From NCBI GenBank assembly GCA_031082205.1, contig JAVHLJ010000009.1:1-56824 (forward strand): DNA of 56,824 nucleotides, read 5' to 3'. This document shows positions 22,771 through 30,461 of the stretch, in pieces; within the stretch, counting starts at the first letter, position 1; every line of letters begins with the position of its first letter. A model generated the notes under the pieces. The model had not been told where the DNA came from and ran no database searches. It saw only the letters and a list, made by a program, of their open reading frames with translations. The position numbers were made by a program, and so were the translations under genes. The DNA comes from Elusimicrobiales bacterium (GTDB lineage: Bacteria > Elusimicrobiota > Elusimicrobia > Elusimicrobiales > UBA9959).

Positions 22771-24873
22771 ATGGCGCATACCGACGTTCCCGGCGGCCGC
22801 GGCGCGGCCCGCGCATCCCGACAACTGGACATACTCGTGGCCGACGACGACGACGGCGCGGCCGAGGCCCTGGCCGTCGTGCTGCGCAAAGCCGGGCACT
22901 CCGTCCGCCTCGCCAGGCACGGCGGCGAGGCGTTCGCCCTGGCCTCCGCCAGCGTCCCGGACCTGGTCGTTTCCGACATAATGATGCCGGAGATGGACGG
23001 GTTCATGCTCTGCCGCAGGATACGCGAGGACCGGCGGCTGGCCGGGGTTCCGGTCATACTATATTCGTCCGTCTTCTGTTTCGACGACGACAGGGAACTG
23101 GCCATGAGCCTGGGAGCCTCGCGCTTCCTGGTCAAACCGATAGGTCCCTCCGCCCTGCTGGAGGCGGTGCGCGCCGAGACGGACCGGACCGCCGGCCGGC
23201 GCGCCGGGGCGGGGCCGGCCTCGTCCGCAATGGACGAGCGGCAGTACCGGGCGCTGCTGGAGAAGCTCCATCTTAAGATAAAGGAACTGGAAGCCGCGCG
23301 GCTGCAACTGGCCGCGAGCGAGGCCCGATACCAGGGGGTGACGGCCGCCCTTTCAGACTACGTCTACACGGTGCACGTGGAGAACGGGCGGGCCGTCCGC
23401 ACGGAGCACGGCGAGTCGTGCCTGAAGGTCACCGGCTATTCCCGGCGGGAACTGGAGGAGGATCCGCATCTCTGGCTGCGCATGGTGGCCGAAGAGGACC
23501 GGCCGGCTGTGACGGAGCACGCGCGCGCGGTATTATCCGGCAAATCCCCGGGGCCGCTTGAGCACCGCATAACACGCAAGGACGGGGCCGTCCGCTGGGT
23601 GAGCAATACCCCGGTGCTCCACCGCGCTCCGTCCGGCGGACTGCTCGCCTATACCGGCGTTCTGCGGGACATAACCGCCCGCAAGGAGGCCGAGAAAAGA
23701 CAGGCTCTCACCGACGCGGCGCTGCTGCAATCCCAGAAAATGGAGGTCGCCGGGCGGCTGGCCAGCGGCATAGCCCACGATTTCAACAATATACTCACCG
23801 CCATCACGGGGTACGCCGGACTGGCCGTGCCGCTGCTGCCCGAAGATTCCCCGGTCCGCGGGAACCTGGAAGAGATAAGCAGGTCGGCGGAGCGGGCGGC
23901 TCAGCTCACCCGCCAGCTGCTGGCCTTCAGCCGCCGGCAGGTGCTGGAATTCCGGACGCTGGACCTCAACGCCGTAATGACGGACATGCGCGACATGCTG
24001 GAACGCCTTATAGGCGAGGACATAACCCTTGCCATACGCCGTTCCGGGGGACCCGCCCGGGTCAGGGCCGACTTCGGCTGTCTGGAGCAGGTCGTCCTCA
24101 ACCTCGCCGTCAACGCGCGCGACGCCATGCCGGGCGGCGGCAGGCTGGACATGGAGATCGGCGTTTCGGTTCTCGGACAGCCGGCGGTCCACAGGCACGG
24201 GACCGTCCCGCCCGGGCGGTACGTGACGCTCTCGGTGACCGACGCCGGCTGCGGCATGAGCGAGGAGACGCAGTCGCATCTTTTCGAGCCCTTCTTCACC
24301 ACCAAGGAACAGGGCAAGGGGACCGGCCTGGGCCTGCCCACCATCTACGGCATAGTGACGCAGAGCGGCGGACATATCTCGGTCTACAGCGAGGAAGGCA
24401 AGGGGACCTGCTTCAGGATATACCTGCCGGAAGCGCCGGCCGCCGCGGAACCGTCGAAACCCGCGGAAACGCGCAAGCCGGTCCTCTTCAGGGGCGCCGC
24501 GACCATACTTCTGGTCGAGGACGACCCGTCCATCAGGGCGCTGGGCAGGCGCGTACTGGCCGCGGACGGCTTCACCGTGGTGCACGCGGCTTCCGGCCCC
24601 GAGGCGCTGGAGCTGTGCGAAAAACGCGGGGCGCCGGTCCATCTCCTGCTGACGGACATGGTGATGCCGGAAATGAGCGGACCGGAACTGGCCGGGCGGC
24701 TGGCCGGGCGCTGGCCGGGACTGAAAGTAGTGTTCATGTCCGGCTACACGGAGCACGCGGCGCTGGACGACGGCCTTCTCAGGGAGGGCGCGGCCTTCAT
24801 CCAGAAACCTTTCGCCCCGGACGCGCTGCTGCGCGCCGTCCGGGAAACGCTGGCCGGGCCGGAGGACCGGTGA
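22771..24873 (+). CDS. Hybrid histidine kinase REC-PAS-HisKA-HATPase-REC
   Basis: A 700-residue cytoplasmic-looking protein with no membrane segment. Domains in order: receiver (about 20-135, phosphoacceptor D69 in LVVSDIMMPEMDG), a short coiled region, a PAS domain (about 190-305), the phosphoacceptor domain with H336 in GIAHDFNN, an HATPase domain (about 430-565) and a C-terminal receiver (D629 in LLLTDMVMPEMSG). The HATPase has NLAVNARDAMPGGG, DAGCGMSEE, FEPFFTTK and GKGTGLGL. All catalytic boxes look intact. The N-terminal receiver makes it able to take input from another kinase, and the C-terminal receiver to act in a phosphorelay. GAGG precedes the ATG. Confidence 0.93.
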   Translation: MAHTDVPGGRGAARASRQLDILVADDDDGAAEALAVVLRKAGHSVRLARHGGEAFALASASVPDLVVSDIMMPEMDGFMLCRRIREDRRLAGVPVILYSSVFCFDDDRELAMSLGASRFLVKPIGPSALLEAVRAETDRTAGRRAGAGPASSAMDERQYRALLEKLHLKIKELEAARLQLAASEARYQGVTAALSDYVYTVHVENGRAVRTEHGESCLKVTGYSRRELEEDPHLWLRMVAEEDRPAVTEHARAVLSGKSPGPLEHRITRKDGAVRWVSNTPVLHRAPSGGLLAYTGVLRDITARKEAEKRQALTDAALLQSQKMEVAGRLASGIAHDFNNILTAITGYAGLAVPLLPEDSPVRGNLEEISRSAERAAQLTRQLLAFSRRQVLEFRTLDLNAVMTDMRDMLERLIGEDITLAIRRSGGPARVRADFGCLEQVVLNLAVNARDAMPGGGRLDMEIGVSVLGQPAVHRHGTVPPGRYVTLSVTDAGCGMSEETQSHLFEPFFTTKEQGKGTGLGLPTIYGIVTQSGGHISVYSEEGKGTCFRIYLPEAPAAAEPSKPAETRKPVLFRGAATILLVEDDPSIRALGRRVLAADGFTVVHAASGPEALELCEKRGAPVHLLLTDMVMPEMSGPELAGRLAGRWPGLKVVFMSGYTEHAALDDGLLREGAAFIQKPFAPDALLRAVRETLAGPEDR

Positions 24874-24879
24874 GAAAAC

Positions 24880-25215
24880 CTATTTCGCGCGGTAATGGGA
24901 GACGATGTCCTTGAGCAGCCCCAGGACCAGGGCGCGTTTTTTGCGGTCGAGGCCGGTCAGCAGCTGTTCCATGACCGCGCCATAGACCTTCTTCCCCCCG
25001 CCGGCGCGGCCGGAAAGCAGGTCGGCCGGGTCGGCGCCGAGGGCCTCCGCGATGGCGACGAAAGTTTTCAGGCTTGGAATGTTCTTCCCTCTCTCTATCT
25101 GCCCGTAGAACGAAGTGTCTATCCCGGCCTTCTCGGCCACCTGCGACTGCGTAAGCCTCAAAGCCTTGCGCACGGATCTCATCCGCCCGCCTATCTCAGC
25201 GTAGAAGTTCCCCAT
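24880..25215 (-). CDS. XRE-family transcriptional regulator
   Basis: A 111-residue protein whose N-terminal half is a Cro/C1-type helix-turn-helix. It runs GGRMRSVRKALRLTQSQVAEKAG, SFYGQIERGKNIPSLKTFVAIAEAL and GADPADLL. The C-terminal 40 residues are basic and helical and may dimerise. The ATG at 25215 is preferred; an in-frame TTG at 25230 adds five residues. It is divergent from the receiver gene at 25371. The shared upstream region has a perfect 12-bp palindrome inside the opposing promoter, so this protein is a good candidate to bind there and control both genes. Confidence 0.88.
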   Translation of the reverse strand: MGNFYAEIGGRMRSVRKALRLTQSQVAEKAGIDTSFYGQIERGKNIPSLKTFVAIAEALGADPADLLSGRAGGGKKVYGAVMEQLLTGLDRKKRALVLGLLKDIVSHYRAK

Positions 25216-25270
25216 AGGTGTACAATTCAATGACTTTCGGCGGCCCGGACGGAAGATATTATAGGCACTA

Positions 25271-25299
25271 TTGACAGGGTTTATAAACCTTAATAGAAT
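25271..25299 (+). promoter_or_regulatory. Sigma-70-type promoter of the 25371 receiver gene
   Basis: TTGACA (25271-25276), 17-bp spacer, TAGAAT (25294-25299). The expected start near 25306 leaves a leader of about 65 nt. On the opposite strand TATAAT near 25258-25263 may serve the XRE gene. Confidence 0.75.
25278..25289. promoter_or_regulatory. Candidate operator GGTTTATAAACC
   Basis: A perfect 12-bp palindrome lying exactly in the -35/-10 spacer of the plus-strand promoter and close to the -35 region of the divergent XRE gene. A dimer bound here would block both promoters. Confidence 0.65.
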
Positions 25300-25370
25300 A
25301 TGCGAGGTCAGCAGTGGGGCCGCGGTAAGGCGCGCCGCGGAAAGAACACCGGCCCCATCCAGGGGGACTT

Positions 25371-25733
25371 ATGCGCCGGAAAACGATACTGGTGGTTGAC
25401 GACGAACCGATCTGGAGGAACCTTCTCTCCAGGCTGCTCGTCCCGGCCGGCTACCGGGTAACAACGGCGCCGTCGGGGAGCTGCGGCCTGAAAGCGGCCC
25501 GCACCGGGGAAGCCGACTGCGTCATCCTGGACTATCACCTGCCCGACGGAACCGCCCGCGAGTTCTGCCCCGCCATACGCGCCGCCCTGCCAAGGCCGGT
25601 GCCGATATTGATCTTCAGCTCCGAACCCTCGGCCGCCGACCTGCTTACCCGCGACGGGAACGCCGACGCCTTCTTCCTGAAAACCACGCCTCTCAAAGTA
25701 CTCCTGGCCGCGATAGAAGACCTGCTCCGCTGA
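25371..25733 (+). CDS. Stand-alone response-regulator receiver
   Basis: A 120-residue receiver with ILVVDDEPIWRNLLSRLL, phosphoacceptor D54 in CVILDYHLPDG and a Lys in FFLKTTPLKVL at the conserved position. No output domain. It is driven by the best promoter of the signalling island, and that promoter contains the palindrome probably bound by the divergent XRE regulator. It is therefore likely to be a regulated, not constitutive, signalling component. Confidence 0.87.
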   Translation: MRRKTILVVDDEPIWRNLLSRLLVPAGYRVTTAPSGSCGLKAARTGEADCVILDYHLPDGTAREFCPAIRAALPRPVPILIFSSEPSAADLLTRDGNADAFFLKTTPLKVLLAAIEDLLR

Positions 25734-25865
25734 CCGCCGTCCGAAGAAGCGCTCCGCGCCGCTCCGGTCGCTTGAAGGGGCGGGCCTGATAGTACTATTA
25801 CTATTCATGGGGAGAGAGTTTCCGTTCATCTTCACATAGGACCGCCGCGGGGCGGACGTTCATCC

Positions 25866-26097
25866 ATGGGCGATCATAAAAACTCCACACTTATGGTCGG
25901 GGACGACGAGAGCCTCGCGGGCTTCCTTTTGCCGGGCGCTGGCCGAGGACGGGGAGGCGGCGCGCAGGGCCTACGAGGCCGCGGCGGGCACGCCGGTCCC
26001 GGAGTACGCGGGCATGGGCTTTGACGGCCTGCCGGCGAAACCATATAATTATGAGGAAATGGCCGCTCTGCTCAAGAAACTCATAGGCGGGAAATGA
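25866..26097 (+). pseudogene. Decayed response-regulator receiver gene
   Basis: From the ATG at 25866 the frame gives a receiver-like N-terminus (TLMVGDDESLAGFL). It then runs into low-complexity Gly/Arg sequence with a stop near 26020. A different frame from about 25935 reads ALAEDGEAARRAYEAAAG, then FDGLPAKPYNYEEMAALLKKL and GGK-stop, which is the typical end of a receiver domain with its Lys-Pro. The phosphoacceptor region is missing and the remnant is about 130 bp shorter than a normal receiver. A frameshift plus internal deletion explains it. Its stop overlaps the next regulator's ATG (ATGA), the trace of an earlier coupled pair. Confidence 0.65.
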
Positions 26098-26783
26098 ACG
26101 GAAGAATACTGCTGGTGGACGACGACCGCGCGATGCTCGACGTCATGCGCCGGGGCCTGGAGGCCCGCGGCTACGCCGTCTCCTTCACCGACAATCCCTC
26201 GGAGGGCCTCATCCTGGCCCGGGACCTCAAACCCGCGGCGGTCATCACCGACGCCGAGATGCCCGGCATGGACGGCCTGACCCTTTGCCGCGCCGTGAAA
26301 GAGAGCGCCGGGAAGGGCGGGCTGCCGGTCATACTCATCTCCGGGAAGATGACGGAGGAGGAGGACATACTCTCCGCCTACGACAAGGGAGCGGACGACT
26401 ACCTGATAAAGCCGTTCTCGATACCGATAATGCTGGCCAAGGTCTCGGCCGTCCTGCGGCGCTATTCCGCCCGGACCGACGCCGGCGAGAGCGTGAAGCG
26501 CGACGGCATAGAGCTGGACCCGGAGGCCCGCACCGTCAAAGTGAAGGGCGCGCCCGTCAGGCTGACCCGCAAGGAGTTCGACCTGCTCGCGCTGCTGCTG
26601 ACCAGCCGCGGCAAGGTGCTCTCCCCCTCCTTCCTGCTCGAGCGAGTCTGGGGCTACGACCCGGCCGAGTACAACGACACCCACACCGTGGAAGTGCATC
26701 TCTCCAATCTCAGGAAGAAGCTGGGACCGGAACTGTCCGCCAGGATAGCCAGCGTCACCGGCGTCGGCTACAAATTCGAATAG
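26094..26783 (+). CDS. OmpR-family response regulator
   Basis: A 229-residue receiver plus winged-helix protein with D53 in AVITDAEMPGMDG, Lys in YLIKPFS, and the output domain LTRKEFDLLALLLTSRGKVLS, then HTVEVHLSNLRKKL, ending GVGYKFE. It is the same length as the regulator at 17168-17857 and shares WGYDPAEYND and TDAEMPG with it, so the two are paralogues. No kinase gene is adjacent; the decayed receiver gene overlaps its start. Direct repeats at 27722-27763, spaced 11 bp as OmpR-family proteins prefer, are a candidate target. Confidence 0.9.
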   Translation: MNGRILLVDDDRAMLDVMRRGLEARGYAVSFTDNPSEGLILARDLKPAAVITDAEMPGMDGLTLCRAVKESAGKGGLPVILISGKMTEEEDILSAYDKGADDYLIKPFSIPIMLAKVSAVLRRYSARTDAGESVKRDGIELDPEARTVKVKGAPVRLTRKEFDLLALLLTSRGKVLSPSFLLERVWGYDPAEYNDTHTVEVHLSNLRKKLGPELSARIASVTGVGYKFE

Positions 26784-26784
26784 C

Positions 26785-27693
26785 TTATTCCCTTTCTCCG
26801 AACAGCGGAGCCATTTCCGGGTCCTTCCGGACCTCCATCATCAAAGAAATAAAATCGGGCCTGGCAAGGTACTTAAGGGCCAGCCGCTCGGCGCCCGGAG
26901 TTCTTTTGAGTTCCGCCAGGGCCGACGCCGGGTCTTTGCCTATGGCGCCGGCCAGGACCGCCGCGGCTTCGGGGTCCTTTTCCAGGTCGGTCAGGAACTC
27001 GGCGACGCCCGGCCTGTCCCCGTATTTGACCATGGCCCGGCGCAGGAGCTCTTCACTGGAGGACGGCGCGACGGGAGCGGCGGCGCCCGACGTTTCCCCG
27101 CGGGACGCGGCAGGGCCCGCCGGGACCGGAGCGACCGAAACAGCCCGGGGAGATTCCGTCACGGACCGGGCGCCGCGGCCCGGGGCGAGGAGATAAAACC
27201 CCGCCAAGGCCAGCGCCAGCCCCAGCGCCGCGAAAGAGATATCCCTCAGCATACCGCGCCTGGCGTCGCGGCCGCCGGCCGCGGCGCGTTTCGGACGCCC
27301 CGGCCCTGATCCGGCCGGAGCGGCGGTCGCCGTTTCCCCCGCCAGTATGCCGTCCACCGCCTCCAGCACGGGAGTGAGCCCGCCCCCCTTTGAAAGGAAT
27401 CCCGCCGCGCCCATCTTCATATACCTGTCGGCGTCCTCCGGAGCGTCGTAGCCGGAAACCACCAGTACCGGCGTCTCCGCGGAAAGTTCCCTTATGGCCG
27501 CGAAAACGCCCGAACCGGAAAGTTCCGGCAGGTTGCGGTCGAGTATGACCAGGTCGGGGACGCGCTCGCGGAACAGCCGCACTCCCTCCCTGCCGTCCGC
27601 GGCGGCGGCGACCTCGTGCCCCTTGCGGGAAAGGAAGGTCCGGAAGGCGTCGCGGGCCACGCCGTCGTCGTCTATCACCAGTATGAGAGCCAT
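26785..27693 (-). CDS. Receiver-transmembrane fusion protein
   Basis: A 302-residue protein. The N-terminal receiver (1-120) has D8-D10, phosphoacceptor D52 in LVILDRNLPELSG and K102 in FLSKGG. A Pro/Ala/Gly linker leads to one membrane helix (about 152-170, SFAALGLALALAGFYLL). After a low-complexity linker, the C-terminal region (about 210-302) is helical with repeats of Asp-Pro-Glu/Asp (LEKDPEAAAVL, IGKDPASALAEL, VRKDPEMAPLF). A receiver tethered to the membrane with an extracytoplasmic helical domain is unusual. Its receiver closely matches the first receiver of the dual-receiver gene at 29608-30372. The function is unknown. Confidence 0.8.
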   Translation of the reverse strand: MALILVIDDDGVARDAFRTFLSRKGHEVAAAADGREGVRLFRERVPDLVILDRNLPELSGSGVFAAIRELSAETPVLVVSGYDAPEDADRYMKMGAAGFLSKGGGLTPVLEAVDGILAGETATAAPAGSGPGRPKRAAAGGRDARRGMLRDISFAALGLALALAGFYLLAPGRGARSVTESPRAVSVAPVPAGPAASRGETSGAAAPVAPSSSEELLRRAMVKYGDRPGVAEFLTDLEKDPEAAAVLAGAIGKDPASALAELKRTPGAERLALKYLARPDFISLMMEVRKDPEMAPLFGERE

Positions 27694-27721
27694 GCGGACA
27701 TGATACAAAAATCCCGTTTTC

Positions 27722-27763
27722 TTGAGCCGGATTTGAGCCGGCCTTGAACCGGCCTTTAGCCCC
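27722..27763 (+). promoter_or_regulatory. Tandem 11-bp direct repeats, OmpR/PhoB-box-like
   Basis: TTGAGCCGG at 27722, TTGAGCCGG at 27733 and TTGAACCGG at 27744, with a degenerate TTTAGCCCC at 27755. All start exactly 11 bp apart, one helical turn. The -10-like TATTAT at 27776 follows, with no normal -35. This is the layout of a PhoB/OmpR-family activator site. It lies between the receiver-TM gene (minus) and the FlgO-like gene (plus). Confidence 0.6.
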
Positions 27764-27800
27764 CTGCCGCTACACTATTATCGCCGGGAGAGGGGGAGAT

Positions 27801-28664
27801 ATGGAGCCGAAAAATGTTTTTCTCGCGATAGCCGCGGCGGCGCTGGTCCTTCAGACCGCGCCGTGCGCGGCCGGGGGAGATTACTTCTCCGCGGCCGGGA
27901 AGATAGCCGCGGCGGCCGAAGCCGGCGGCTTCAGGCGGATAGCGGTGCTGGATTTCGCAGTCAACGGCCCCGCCACGCGCGACGAAGCCCGTTATATCGC
28001 GGAAAAGCTCTCCCATTACCTCGCGGCGCGCAAGGGGCTGGAGATAATAGAGCGCGCGCTGCTCGACCGGGTGCTGGGCGAGCAGAGACTGCGGGCCTCG
28101 GCCGGCGGGAGCGGGGCCGAAGCCGCCGTCTTCTCGGTGGACGCCGTGGTGACGGGCACGCTGTTCTCGGACGAACTCGACCAGAGCGTTGTGGCCAAGC
28201 TGCTGGAGGTGCGGACCGGCAGGGTAGTGGCCTCTTTCGAGATAAAGGCTGAGCGGAGATGGGAAATAAGCCCCCGCCTGTCGAGGACAGGCCCGGAGAC
28301 GCGCGGCCTGCCGCAGCTGCCCGACTTCTACCTGGCCCCTCCGGACCTGCGCGACGCGCCGGCGGCCCCGGTCTTCGAGACCTGCTCGGAGAGGCGGCGG
28401 GACCTGGCGGACGCGAACCGCGCCCTGCTGGAGCTGAAGGCCAGATACTGGGCGCTCAAGATGCGCGAGCCCGGCTTCGACCGCCGCCGCCTGACCGTAA
28501 ACCCGGGCAGCGAACTCGGGGACCGCGGGCTCAAGAAGGAGTTCTACTCCCTTCTGCGCGCCCACTTCGACGCGGACGAGCCCCCCCCCTTTCCGAACGG
28601 GAGATGCGCGGACTGTCCTCCCTCATGGAAAAGGAGAAGCGGATGCTGGACGACTGCGGGGTGA
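27801..28664 (+). CDS. Exported FlgO/CsgG-like protein, probably frameshifted near its end
   Basis: A 287-residue product as sequenced. Residues 1-24 form a signal peptide (NVFLAIAAAALVLQTAPCAAGG). The mature part has RRIAVLDFAVNGPATRDEA followed by LEIIERALLDRVLGEQRL, the pattern of FlgO/CsgG-type outer-membrane-associated proteins. DAVVTGTLFSDEL and LLEVRTGRVVASFEI then follow. Near the end a run of nine C (28581-28589) shifts the frame. With one extra C the end would read PPPLSEREMRGLSSLMEKEK and finish at 28669, two bases before the next ATG, which is more protein-like than the present Cys/Trp-rich tail. Either a sequencing slip or a real mutation. Confidence 0.7.
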   Translation: MEPKNVFLAIAAAALVLQTAPCAAGGDYFSAAGKIAAAAEAGGFRRIAVLDFAVNGPATRDEARYIAEKLSHYLAARKGLEIIERALLDRVLGEQRLRASAGGSGAEAAVFSVDAVVTGTLFSDELDQSVVAKLLEVRTGRVVASFEIKAERRWEISPRLSRTGPETRGLPQLPDFYLAPPDLRDAPAAPVFETCSERRRDLADANRALLELKARYWALKMREPGFDRRRLTVNPGSELGDRGLKKEFYSLLRAHFDADEPPPFPNGRCADCPPSWKRRSGCWTTAG

Positions 28665-28670
28665 TCTGAT

Positions 28671-29600
28671 ATGGGCAGGATACTGATAGCCGACGACGAC
28701 GCGGCCTTCCAGGCGCTGATGGCGCGCGCATTTTCTGGCACCGGATGGAAGGTGGCCGCCGTGGCGGACGGCGCGGCCGCGCTGGCGGAGGCGCAGCGCG
28801 AGATGCCCGACGCCATTATACTGGACCTTAATATGCCGGGAGTGAGCGGGCGGGAGGCGCTGGCGGCCATACGCCGCAAAGCGGCGATGAACCGCGTGCC
28901 GGTGATAATAGTCTCCGGCCTGAACTCAACGGAAGAGAAATCGGCGGAGTTCGGCCTCGGTGCGGACGATTATGTCACCAAGCCCTTCGATCCCGCGGAG
29001 CTGCTGGCCCGCGTGGAGAACGCGGTCAGGCGCACCCGGCGCAACATAAACTCCAACCCCCTGACCGGCCTCCCCGGGGCGCCGGCCATAGAGGAGGAGG
29101 CCTCGCGGAGGATATCTTCCGGGGTAACCTTCGCTTTCGCCTACATCGACATCGACAACTTCAAGGCCTATAACGACCGCTACGGCTACTTTAACGGCGA
29201 CAATGTGATAAAGACCGCGGCGGCGCTGCTGGAGGAGATCTCCGGCGGGGAGTTCATCGGGCATGTAGGCGGGGACGATTTCGTCCTTGTGACCACCCCC
29301 GGCATGGCGGTAAGGATCGCCGAGGAACTGACCCGGCGGTTCGACGCGCTGGCGCCCGGTTTCTATAACCTCGAGGACAGGGAAAGAGGCTCCATCGTCA
29401 CGCACGACAGGCAGGGCAAAGAGCGCCGTTTCCCGCTCGTCTCCCTTTCGATAGCGGTGGTCACCAATGAACGGCGGGAGATACGCCATTACGCCCGGCT
29501 GGCGGACCTGTCGGCGGAGATAAAGCGATACCTGAAAGGCCTGCCGGACAGGAAAGGCAGCGTCTGGCTCAAGGACAGGCGCGGCGACGCGGCGAAATAA
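28671..29600 (+). CDS. Receiver-GGDEF protein with variant GGDDF motif
   Basis: A 309-residue protein: receiver (1-120; D52 in AIILDLNMPGVSG, Lys in YVTKPFD) followed by a diguanylate-cyclase-like domain (about 130-300). The domain starts NPLTGLPGAPAIEEEA, has FAYIDIDNFKAYNDRYGY and the signature GGDDF at 200-204. The canonical motif is GG(D/E)EF, so the catalytic Glu is replaced by Asp. It may be a weak or altered cyclase or a nucleotide-binding effector. It follows the FlgO-like gene after 2-6 nt, so they are probably cotranscribed. It is the only obvious second-messenger output in this island. Confidence 0.88.
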   Translation: MGRILIADDDAAFQALMARAFSGTGWKVAAVADGAAALAEAQREMPDAIILDLNMPGVSGREALAAIRRKAAMNRVPVIIVSGLNSTEEKSAEFGLGADDYVTKPFDPAELLARVENAVRRTRRNINSNPLTGLPGAPAIEEEASRRISSGVTFAFAYIDIDNFKAYNDRYGYFNGDNVIKTAAALLEEISGGEFIGHVGGDDFVLVTTPGMAVRIAEELTRRFDALAPGFYNLEDRERGSIVTHDRQGKERRFPLVSLSIAVVTNERREIRHYARLADLSAEIKRYLKGLPDRKGSVWLKDRRGDAAK

Positions 29601-29607
29601 GGAGGGC

Positions 29608-30372
29608 TCAGCGGCCCGAGGCGAGCAGGCGGGCCTTAAGGCTGACGGCGAGCATATCGAGGTTGATCGGCTTGGGGATATAGTCGAAGGCGCCGAGTTC
29701 CAGGCAGCGGCGGGCGGTCTCCTCGTCCTGGTTGCCGGTTATCATCATGACGGAGGCGGCCGGGTCCGCGGCCAGTATTTCCCGCAGCACTTCTACCCCG
29801 TCCCTGACGGGCATATATATGTCGAGGAGAATTATATCGGGCTTGAAGGAGGCGAGGAGAGGCAGAGCCTCCCCCCCGTCGGCGGCCAGCGCCACCTCGC
29901 AGCCTTCGCTCGAGAGGAAGCGCTTAAGGAGCGCCCTTATGCTCTCGTCGTCGTCGGCGACCAGGACGCGGGGCTTCGCCGGGGCGGCCGGCGCGGGACC
30001 GGCCGCGGCCGGGGCGGGACCGAGCAGTTCCTCCACGGCCTTGAGCACCGGCGAAAGGCCGAACGCCTTGGAAAGGAACCTGGTGGCTCCCCCCGCCAGG
30101 TACCTGGCCTCGTCCTCGGGGGCGTCGTACCCGGTAAGTATTATCACGGGCGCCGAGGGCGAGGCTTCCCGTATCTTCGCCAGGACCTGCGAGCCGGTCA
30201 GGGCCGGCAGTTCGCGGTCGAGTATGACCAGGTCCGGCGCTATATTCTTGAACATGGCCAGGCCGTTGGCGCCGTCGGCCGCCGCGCGCGCCTCGTGGCC
30301 CATGCGGATAAGGAAAGCGCCCAGCGCGTCGCGCGCTATGCCGTCGTCGTCTATTATGAGTATCCTGGCCAT
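29608..30372 (-). CDS. Dual-receiver response regulator
   Basis: 254 residues with two receivers joined by a Pro/Ala linker. REC1 (1-120) has D52 in LVILDRELPALTG and Lys in FLSKAFG; REC2 (about 134-252) has D184 in IILLDIYMPVRDG and Lys in YIPKPIN. REC1 is closely similar to the receiver of the receiver-TM protein at 26785-27693 (shared IARDA/VARDA, GYDAPED and FLSK segments). No DNA-binding or enzymatic output. GGGGA precedes the ATG. It is convergent with the GGDEF gene and divergent from the degenerate hybrid kinase. Confidence 0.88.
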   Translation of the reverse strand: MARILIIDDDGIARDALGAFLIRMGHEARAAADGANGLAMFKNIAPDLVILDRELPALTGSQVLAKIREASPSAPVIILTGYDAPEDEARYLAGGATRFLSKAFGLSPVLKAVEELLGPAPAAAGPAPAAPAKPRVLVADDDESIRALLKRFLSSEGCEVALAADGGEALPLLASFKPDIILLDIYMPVRDGVEVLREILAADPAASVMMITGNQDEETARRCLELGAFDYIPKPINLDMLAVSLKARLLASGR

Positions 30373-30418
30373 ACTTTCCCCGGCGGATATTATAGTAAAT
30401 GAAAGCGGCGGCGGCTCT

Positions 30419-30446
30419 TTGACGCGGGGCCTTTTTTCAATATAAT
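30419..30446 (+). promoter_or_regulatory. Promoter of the 30462 hybrid kinase gene
   Basis: TTGACG (30419-30424), 16-bp spacer and a perfect TATAAT (30441-30446). The leader would be only about 9 nt, containing the GAGGGGA ribosome-binding site. Confidence 0.7.
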
Positions 30447-30461
30447 GGGAACGAGGGGAAT

